Below, in pieces: positions 58,058-64,000 of a stretch of 64,000 nt of DNA. Source of the stretch: JAFNGF01 sp964567045 (GTDB taxonomy: Bacteria; Planctomycetota; Phycisphaerae; Sedimentisphaerales; Anaerobacaceae); the NCBI GenBank assembly GCA_964567045.1, contig CAZMLE010000004.1, forward strand, positions 56,293 to 120,292. The letters are read 5' to 3'. Numbering within the stretch: the stretch's first letter is position 1; each line of letters starts with the position of its first letter. The notes below the pieces were generated by a model. The model searched no databases. It saw only the letters and a list, made by a program, of their open reading frames with translations, and was not told where the DNA came from. Both the position numbers and the translations under genes were made by a program.

Positions 58058-58083
58058 GGCCTTTGTTTTTCTGTAGGTCGAAG

Positions 58084-61000
58084 ATGTTGAAAGCATACCT
58101 GGGGGAAATTTTTAAGGTGGGCCGGAAAGGCGATGCGACAGAGGAAAGCTATTATAAGGTTCTGGCATCGCTGCTTGAAGCCTTTGCGCGTTCGATTAAT
58201 AGACCCAGAACCGAGGTGACGATTTCGCCCAAGAAAACCGATGCCGGCAATCCTGATTTTAGAGTATGGGACGGCAGGCAACATATCGTTGGCTATATCG
58301 AGGCAAAACCGCCGGAGCAAGAAAACCTTGAAAAGATAGAGGAATCCGAACAGCTAAAACGGTATCGCAGTGCATTTGCAAACGTGATCCTGACAAACTT
58401 CTTTGAGTTTAGATTGTACCGTGACGGGCTGCTCGTGGATGAGGTGGCAATAGGCCGGCCTTTCATTGCCCGGCAGCTCAAAATTGTTCCGCCCATCGAA
58501 AACCAGGATAAATTCCTCGATTTGCTGAATAAGTTTTTCACTTTTTCTCTGCCGCGCCTATACACGCCTGAGGCGCTGGCTAAGGCACTCGCGTTGAGGA
58601 CTCACTACCTTTGTGAGCAGGTGCTCCTTGAGCTTGGCAGAAGCAATGGCAACCTTATGGGCTTTTACAAAGCGTTTCAGCAGCATTTGATCGCTGGCCT
58701 TACTGAAGAAGATTTTGCCGATATGTACGCTCAGACGATAACTTATGGTCTGTTCGCAGCAAGCACTCGTTGTAAAGGAGAGTTTAATAAGAGACTTGCG
58801 TTCGACAATATCCCAAGGACGATCGGCATTCTCCGAGACGTGTTCAGGTTTGTTTCTCTTGGAGAACCGGGGCCCGAGCTTGATTGGATTGTCGAGGATA
58901 TTGCCGATGTTTTGGCCGTTGCGGACGTCAAGAATGTGTTGCATAAGTACTTTGTCGAACGCAGAGGCAGCGACCCTATTATGCACTTCTATGAGACATT
59001 TCTTACCCAGTACAACCCAAAAGAAAGAGAGCAACGCGGTGTCTACTACACTCCGCAGGAGGTCGTTTCTTATATTGTTCGTTCCTTGAATATAATCCTG
59101 AAGGACTATTTTGGTAAAGGCGAGGGGTTTGCGACAAGTTCGGTGACGGTGCTTGACCCGGCGGCGGGGACACTGACATTTCTGGCCCAGGCCGCAAGTG
59201 TCGCCGCGAATGACTTTTCGACCCGCTACGGCAGAGGCGGTGTAAGTGAGCTTATAAGCAAGCACATTCTCAAGAACTTCTACGCCTTTGAACTGATGAT
59301 GGCCCCTTACGCGATTGCCCATTTGAAAATGGGATTTTTGCTTGAAGAACTTGGCTACAGACTGGGTGAAGATGAGCGATTTAAACTCTATTTGACAAAT
59401 ACGCTCGAACTTGAAGCTCTTGCCGAGAGCGACTTGCCAGGCATGAGTTCTCTGTCTGCCGAATCCCACGCTGCCGGTGAGATCAAAAAAGAAACGCCGA
59501 TTCTGGTAATTCTTGGCAATCCCCCTTATTCGGGACATTCTGCCAATAAAGGGCCCTGGATAAGTAAGGAAATCAGACAGTACTACAAAGTTGACGGCAA
59601 AGATTTAGGCGAGAAAAATCCTAAATGGCTGCAGGACGATTACGTGAAGTTCATTCGCTTTGCTCAGTGGAAGATAGACCAGGCTGGCGAAGGAGCTTTG
59701 GGATTTATTACAAATCACAGCTATCTTGATAATCCAACGTTTCGGGGTATGCGACAATCGCTGATGCAAAGTTTCGACCAGATTTACGTGCTTGACCTTC
59801 ACGGCAACAAAAAAAAGAAAGAAAAATGCCCTGACGGTTCTGAAGACAAAAATGTGTTTGATATCCAGCAAGGCGTTGCGATTCTGCTTGCTGTCAAAAA
59901 GCCCGGCCTGAAACGCAAGGTGTCCCACGCCGACTGCTGGGGCCTACGCGAAATTAAATCCGAATGGCTCAAGGCCAATGACGTCCAAAGCACAAAGTGG
60001 AAGAAACTGGTGCCTAAGTCTGAATTCTACTTTTTTGTGCCGCGAGACGAAGAACTTTTGGCTGCATACCAAAGGTACATTAAACTGACGGATATTTTTC
60101 CTGTAAATAGTGTGGGGGTTGTGACGAGCCGGGATGATTTCGCCATAGCCAACACTGCGGAGGAGCTGAAAAGACGTATTCGGATGTTCCGGCATGAAAG
60201 CATCTCCGACAATATGGTAAAGCAGGCCTTCGGACTGAAAGACAAGCCTGGTTGGAAGACAAAGGATGCCCGTGAAAAAGTGCGCGCGGAGAAAAATTGG
60301 GAACAGCAAGTATTGCCCATACTGTATAGACCGTTTGACAGGCGGTGGATTTTCTACAATGAAACGGTGATAGAAAGGACTCGGAAAGAAGTCATGCGCC
60401 ATTTTGTGCACGACAATCTCGGACTTTGTGTTGGAAGAGCCGGTCAGGTCGTGGGCTCGGAGAAGCCTTGGAATGTGGTATTCTGTGCAGAATGTATGCA
60501 AGATCTCAACCTTTTTTATAGAGGCGGTAACGTAAATTTCCCTCTTTATCTTTATCCCGAAGAGGACTTGTATAACAACGGTCCAGAGTATGACCGGCAG
60601 GTGAACATTGCACGAGAAGCATGTTCGGCCTTGGAAAACACGTATGGGGTGGAGCTCAAACCAGAAGCCATTTTATATTACATATATGCAGTTCTTTATT
60701 CGAATGTGTACCGGCTGAAGTATGCGGAGTTCTTAAAGAGCGATTTCCCGCGGATTCCGTTCTGCGCGGATCATAAGGTTTTTGGCAAGGTGGCGGGGCT
60801 GGGCGAAAAGTTGGTCGCCCTTCATCTTATGAAGTCGGATAGGTTGGCTAAGCCGGTCGCAAAGTTTGAGGGCAAAGGCGATAATCTTGTCGCAGAGGTT
60901 GCGTACGACCAGAGCAAAAAAGCAGCGTATGTGAATCCGGCCCAATATTTTGGGCCAATTACTAAAGATATATGGGACTACCAGATAGGCGGGTATCAGG

Positions 61001-61164
61001 TGATGGCCAAGTGGCTCAAGGATAGAAAAGGCAGACGCCTGTCTTTGGATGATATTAGGCATTATTGCCAGATTGCTACCGCGCTAAAGGAAACGATAGC
61101 TACTCAAAAGAGGATAGACGCAATTTATGAAGATATTGAGAAGAATTCTGTTAGAATTGGGTGA
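58084..61164 (+). CDS. Type ISP/IIG-like restriction-modification enzyme without helicase
   Basis: A protein of 1026 aa from ATG 58084; a GTG at 58054 overlapping the upstream stop is also possible. Residues 57-75 form a PD-(D/E)XK nuclease core (NPDFRVWD, then YIEAK). A helical linker follows to about 330. The N6-adenine methylase has YYTPQEVVSYIV near 320, motif I VLDPAAGTLTFL near 356 and catalytic NPPY at 479-482. The C-terminal 450 residues resemble the Type ISP target-recognition domain (LPILYRPFDRRWIFYNETVI, DIWDYQIGGYQVMAKWLKDR). Full Type ISP enzymes also have a helicase between nuclease and methylase; none is here, so it probably cuts near its site as one chain. The target is unknown. 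Confidence 0.88.
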   Translation: MLKAYLGEIFKVGRKGDATEESYYKVLASLLEAFARSINRPRTEVTISPKKTDAGNPDFRVWDGRQHIVGYIEAKPPEQENLEKIEESEQLKRYRSAFANVILTNFFEFRLYRDGLLVDEVAIGRPFIARQLKIVPPIENQDKFLDLLNKFFTFSLPRLYTPEALAKALALRTHYLCEQVLLELGRSNGNLMGFYKAFQQHLIAGLTEEDFADMYAQTITYGLFAASTRCKGEFNKRLAFDNIPRTIGILRDVFRFVSLGEPGPELDWIVEDIADVLAVADVKNVLHKYFVERRGSDPIMHFYETFLTQYNPKEREQRGVYYTPQEVVSYIVRSLNIILKDYFGKGEGFATSSVTVLDPAAGTLTFLAQAASVAANDFSTRYGRGGVSELISKHILKNFYAFELMMAPYAIAHLKMGFLLEELGYRLGEDERFKLYLTNTLELEALAESDLPGMSSLSAESHAAGEIKKETPILVILGNPPYSGHSANKGPWISKEIRQYYKVDGKDLGEKNPKWLQDDYVKFIRFAQWKIDQAGEGALGFITNHSYLDNPTFRGMRQSLMQSFDQIYVLDLHGNKKKKEKCPDGSEDKNVFDIQQGVAILLAVKKPGLKRKVSHADCWGLREIKSEWLKANDVQSTKWKKLVPKSEFYFFVPRDEELLAAYQRYIKLTDIFPVNSVGVVTSRDDFAIANTAEELKRRIRMFRHESISDNMVKQAFGLKDKPGWKTKDAREKVRAEKNWEQQVLPILYRPFDRRWIFYNETVIERTRKEVMRHFVHDNLGLCVGRAGQVVGSEKPWNVVFCAECMQDLNLFYRGGNVNFPLYLYPEEDLYNNGPEYDRQVNIAREACSALENTYGVELKPEAILYYIYAVLYSNVYRLKYAEFLKSDFPRIPFCADHKVFGKVAGLGEKLVALHLMKSDRLAKPVAKFEGKGDNLVAEVAYDQSKKAAYVNPAQYFGPITKDIWDYQIGGYQVMAKWLKDRKGRRLSLDDIRHYCQIATALKETIATQKRIDAIYEDIEKNSVRIG

Positions 61165-61244
61165 ACTTTGCAAACGTGTTTCGTGATTTGCACTGGGCAA
61201 GTCGCGGAAATTGATCATAAACTACTGAAAGAAAGGAATAAATT

Positions 61245-61757
61245 ATGGCAGTAAAGTTGCGACTAATGAGGATGGGCAGGCGGCATCGGCCGTTTTTCAG
61301 AATCAACGCGGTCGACGCCCGCACGCCACGTGACGGCAGAATTCTGGAAAAGCTGGGCCATTACGACCCGATTGAAAAGGACACGGCTAAGCAGGTGGTG
61401 CTCAAACGCGAGCGCGTAGAGTACTGGCTGAATAAAGGGGCCGTACCGAGCGACACCGTCTCGCAAATCCTGCTTGGCCAGGGTATAAAGCACAAATACG
61501 CCGAGGAAAAAACTGCCCGCCGGGCAAAGGCCAGAGCTTTGGCCCACGCTAAGGGTAGGCCTTTTGACAAAACCGAGAGGCTCGCTTCCGAAAAAGCTGC
61601 CAAGCAGGCTGAGGAAAAAATCAAGGCTGAAGCTGAGGCCGCCAAAGCAGCCGAGGAAAAAGTCAAGGCCGACGCCAAGGCAAAGTCCGAGCCACAGGAC
61701 GAGCCTCAAAACGCACCATCCTCTGGGCAGCAAGCAGACAAAGGCGATGAGGGTTGA
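61245..61757 (+). CDS. rpsP: 30S ribosomal protein S16 with C-terminal extension
   Basis: A protein of 170 aa. The S16 core is residues 1-85: KLRLMRMGRRHRPFFRINAV, RDGRILEKLGHYDPIEKD, VEYWLNKGAVPSDTVSQIL. The remaining 85 residues are an Ala/Lys/Glu-rich helix (AKARALAHAKGRPFDK, KAAKQAEEKIKAEAEAAKAA), longer than in most bacteria but like other planctomycetes. GAAAGGAATAAATT precedes the ATG. trmD overlaps its last 11 bp in another frame. rimM, usually between the two, is absent here. Confidence 0.95.
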   Translation: MAVKLRLMRMGRRHRPFFRINAVDARTPRDGRILEKLGHYDPIEKDTAKQVVLKRERVEYWLNKGAVPSDTVSQILLGQGIKHKYAEEKTARRAKARALAHAKGRPFDKTERLASEKAAKQAEEKIKAEAEAAKAAEEKVKADAKAKSEPQDEPQNAPSSGQQADKGDEG

Positions 61758-62448
61758 CATTCTCACACTCTTTCCGGAGATGTTTGAATCGCCTTTGGCC
61801 TGCTCGATGATAAAAAGGGCGCAAGAGGCGCACACAGTCCAAATCGTTCTTACCAACATAAGGGATTTTGCCCGGGACAAATACAGAAAAGTCGATGATA
61901 AGCCTTATGGCGGTGGGCCGGGTATGGTAATGATGCCCGGCCCGGTTTTTGCCTGCTTCGAGCACGTCCAGAATCTCTGGCCCGAAAAAGGCAGAGTCAT
62001 CCTGCTTACGCCTCAGGGACAAAAGTTCGACCAGAGAAAAGCTGCCGAGCTAAGCAAAGAAAACAGGCTCATTCTAATCTCCGGCAAATACGAAGGCTTC
62101 GATGAGCGAATCCGCATTGGTCTGGAGGCCGAGCAAATCTCAATAGGCGATTACGTTTTGAGCGGCGGCGAATTGGCCGCTATGGTGATTATTGATGCAG
62201 TTATTAGATTGCTGCCCGGCGTGCTGGGCGATGAGAATTCGGCAAAAGACGATTCGTTTAGCGAATCCACCGGCGGCGGTCTGGAGTATCCACAATATAC
62301 CAGGCCGGAGGTTTTTCGCGGCTTGAAAGTGCCCGAAGTTCTTTTAAGTGGTGACCACAAGAAAATCGCCGACTGGCGTCGTCAGCAGGCTCTGGAACGC
62401 ACCCAAAAATGGCGACCAGACCTGCTGAAAAAGAGCAAAGAGGAGTAG
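61747..62448 (+). CDS. trmD: tRNA (guanine-37-N1) methyltransferase
   Basis: A protein of 233 aa starting MRVDILTLFPEMFESPLACS; the open frame before it to 61564 is the shadow of the rpsP tail. It methylates G37 of tRNAs for Leu, Pro and Arg, using SAM in a trefoil knot. Signature blocks are KPYGGGPGMVMMPGPVF near 53, ISGKYEGFDERIRIG near 110, and SIGDYVLSGGELAAMVIIDA near 130. GDENSAKDDSFSESTGGG and EVLLSGDHKKIADWRRQQAL complete the fold. The 11-bp overlap with rpsP suggests coupled translation. Confidence 0.96.
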   Translation: MRVDILTLFPEMFESPLACSMIKRAQEAHTVQIVLTNIRDFARDKYRKVDDKPYGGGPGMVMMPGPVFACFEHVQNLWPEKGRVILLTPQGQKFDQRKAAELSKENRLILISGKYEGFDERIRIGLEAEQISIGDYVLSGGELAAMVIIDAVIRLLPGVLGDENSAKDDSFSESTGGGLEYPQYTRPEVFRGLKVPEVLLSGDHKKIADWRRQQALERTQKWRPDLLKKSKEE

Positions 62449-62450
62449 AA

Positions 62451-63866
62451 ATGGGGAATTTGAATAGGCGTCAATTCCTTAGCCTGGCGGCAGGTGGTGC
62501 GGCGGCGATGCCTTTGGCCGGCTGCCAAAGTGAGCTTCTCAGGCTTGGTGCCGGTGCAAAAAAGACGCCAAACATAGTATTTTTGCTAACCGATGATCAC
62601 CGATGGGACGCGATGGGCTGTGCGGGTAATCCGAATATCTATACGCCGAACATCGACGATATGGCAAAAAACGGCGTCAGGTTTACAAATGCCTTCGTCA
62701 CCACTTCAATTTGTGCATCCAGTCGCGCCAGCATCTTTTCCGGCCAGTGGGTGAGCCGGCACGGCATCAATGACTTTAACACCAGCTTCTCGCCGGAAGC
62801 GCTGGCACAAACCTATCCGATGCTGCTCCGCCAGGCGGGATACAGGATCGGATTTGTCGGAAAATATGGCGTCGGCACAGGGCAAGATTTCCCCGGCGAT
62901 AAATTCGACTTCTGGCGTGGTTGTCCCGGGCAATGCGACCCATACGAACGCAAGGATAAAGACGGCAACTACAAGCATCTTACGCAGATTATGGGTGAGC
63001 AGGCGATTGAATTTCTGCGAAGCTGCTCAAAGGAACAGCCATTTTGTCTTTCGGTGAGTTTCAAAGCCCCGCACGTCCAGGACGGCGACCCGCGACAATT
63101 CGTGTACGACCGTGCCCATGCGAATCTGTACAAAGACATGACTATGCCCGTTGCCGAGACGGCTGATCCCAAGTATTTTGAGGCTTTGCCGGAATTTCTG
63201 CGCGAATCCGAGGCCCGAAGACGCTGGCAGATACGCTTTTCTACGCCCGAAAAATACCAGGAATCGGTCAGGAGCTATTATCGGCTGATCACGGGCGCGG
63301 ATTTCGCGATTGGCGGACTCCGCCAGGAGCTTAAGAGGCTCGGTTTTGCTGATAACACCGTCATCATATTTACTGGCGACAACGGTTTCTATCTTGGCGA
63401 GCACGGCCTGGCCGGCAAATGGTTTCCTCACGAGGAATCGATCCGCGTGCCGCTGATTGTTTTTGATCCGAGGGCGCCGAAGCCCAGGCGTGGTGTCACT
63501 GCAGAGCAGTTCGCGCTGAATGTGGATATTGCGCCGACGATACTGGAGTTTGGTGGCGTCCCTGTGCCGCAACAGATGCAGGGCCGAAGCCTGGTGCCCC
63601 TACTAAAAGGCCAGAAACCAAAGTGGCGAACCGAATTCTTTTACCAGCATTTATTCGAGCATCCCAAAATTCCCAAGAGCGAGGCTCTCCGCACGCAGCG
63701 CTATAAATACGCCCGCTATATAGACTTCGGCTACGAAGAGATGTATGATTTGAAAAACGACCCACACGAGACGACCAACCTGGCAAAAGACGAAAAATAC
63801 CGGCAGCTCTTGGAGTCTTTGCGAAGTCGCTGCGATGAGCTGAGACAACAAGCCAAGGGGACGTAG
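62451..63866 (+). CDS. Tat-lipoprotein sulfatase, Cys type with CASSR motif
   Basis: A protein of 471 aa from ATG 62451 behind AGGAGTAGAA, only 2 bp after the trmD stop. Tat signal NRRQFLSLAAGGAAAMPLAGC with a lipobox, so probably a lipid-anchored exported protein. The catalytic motif is ICASSRASIFSG (Cys88), with Ser where most sulfatases have Pro or Ala at the third place. Metal ligands are in IVFLLTDDHRWDAMG and IFTGDNGFYLGEHGLAGK. It ends in YEEMYDLKNDPHETTNLAK, the usual sulfatase tail. It likely desulfates polysaccharides. It may be read through from the rpsP-trmD transcript. Confidence 0.92.
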   Translation: MGNLNRRQFLSLAAGGAAAMPLAGCQSELLRLGAGAKKTPNIVFLLTDDHRWDAMGCAGNPNIYTPNIDDMAKNGVRFTNAFVTTSICASSRASIFSGQWVSRHGINDFNTSFSPEALAQTYPMLLRQAGYRIGFVGKYGVGTGQDFPGDKFDFWRGCPGQCDPYERKDKDGNYKHLTQIMGEQAIEFLRSCSKEQPFCLSVSFKAPHVQDGDPRQFVYDRAHANLYKDMTMPVAETADPKYFEALPEFLRESEARRRWQIRFSTPEKYQESVRSYYRLITGADFAIGGLRQELKRLGFADNTVIIFTGDNGFYLGEHGLAGKWFPHEESIRVPLIVFDPRAPKPRRGVTAEQFALNVDIAPTILEFGGVPVPQQMQGRSLVPLLKGQKPKWRTEFFYQHLFEHPKIPKSEALRTQRYKYARYIDFGYEEMYDLKNDPHETTNLAKDEKYRQLLESLRSRCDELRQQAKGT

Positions 63867-64000
63867 CCAGACGTAAATATAGCGTATACTGCGGGCTCGC
63901 ACTCCTGGCAGCGGTGTGCATAGCATTTACTTAAATCGGCACTCTTGTGGTGATTCAGACGGAATTGGACATTTCCTGAGTTTGAATTAGTATGTGAATC
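63867..64000. other. 3' intergenic sequence to window edge
   Basis: No ORF, tRNA or clear terminator is seen. It contains GCGGTGTGCATAGCA (63911-63925), identical over 15 bp to 35461-35475. Confidence 0.6.

Noticed and set aside
58558..59538. 326-aa minus-strand frame opposite the RM gene
   Set aside because: It lies fully inside the methylase coding sequence, with no start signal or recognisable motif.

Overview
The window looks like a scaffolded fragment (one 100-N gap at 1647-1746) of a planctomycete, most like the class Phycisphaerae. I base this on several gene types seen together: prepilin-like proteins with the FTLIELLVVIAI leader and an H-X9-D motif, secreted proteins ending in one dockerin-like repeat of the form GD.DGD..VD..DFA...WL, PEP-CTERM tails, Tat-exported sulfatases, and ECF sigma/anti-sigma pairs. 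The lineage is inferred from gene content. No rRNA is present to confirm it.

Layout. 1-4.2 kb (minus): a truncated GH127/DUF1680-like lipoprotein, two tandem paralogous pseudopilins (one broken by the gap inside a 62-bp direct repeat) and an FG-GAP/dockerin protein. 4.4-7.3 kb (plus): a Tat-exported sugar isomerase-like protein and a secreted dockerin protein with a long leader. 7.4-12.2 kb (minus): an ABC export operon of the GldA/GldF/GldG type plus DUF4340. 12.5-15.1 kb (minus): a large polymorphic beta-helix surface protein. 15.3-25.9 kb (plus): an ECF sigma factor with a membrane tail, a nucleotidyltransferase-GHMP kinase fusion, two TolB-like paralogues, a SUMF1-histone deacetylase fusion, and an MBOAT/SGNH O-acetylation pair. 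26-29.2 kb: guaB-guaA. 29.3-34.1 kb: a PAP2 phosphatase, a secreted TIM-barrel protein, a membrane protein and an aminotransferase. 34.3-38.3 kb: a double PEP-CTERM protein, then a DUF4190/DUF2752/YkgJ cluster and a lipoprotein on the minus strand. 38.4-44.6 kb: topA, two more dockerin proteins and rdgB. 44.8-49.9 kb (minus): three consecutive ECF sigma/membrane anti-sigma-like pairs, each followed by an intrinsic terminator. 50-54.6 kb: a relic toxin-antitoxin locus, tRNA-Leu(CAG), an unknown secreted protein, two multi-TM proteins and a third pseudopilin. 54.7-63.9 kb: ffh, rpsP and trmD, with a sulfatase, an unknown small gene and a Type ISP/IIG-like restriction-modification enzyme between ffh and rpsP, and a second sulfatase after trmD.

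Two signals stand out. First, families of short repeats are scattered through the window, both between genes and inside reading frames. The CGAGCGACGAGCGACG family yields the same TSDERR peptide inside GMP synthase and inside the nucleotidyltransferase-kinase fusion. Other families make up linkers, C-termini and stop codons of unrelated proteins, a situation comparable to the Rickettsia palindromic elements. Second, all three anti-sigma-like genes carry an internal Shine-Dalgarno sequence exactly 7 nt before an in-frame ATG at the start of the membrane helix, which suggests that a second isoform without the cytoplasmic domain is made.

Most genes serve the cell envelope or surface (secretion, polysaccharide modification and breakdown, stress sensing), with islands of housekeeping genes (guaBA, topA, rdgB, ffh, rpsP, trmD) between them.
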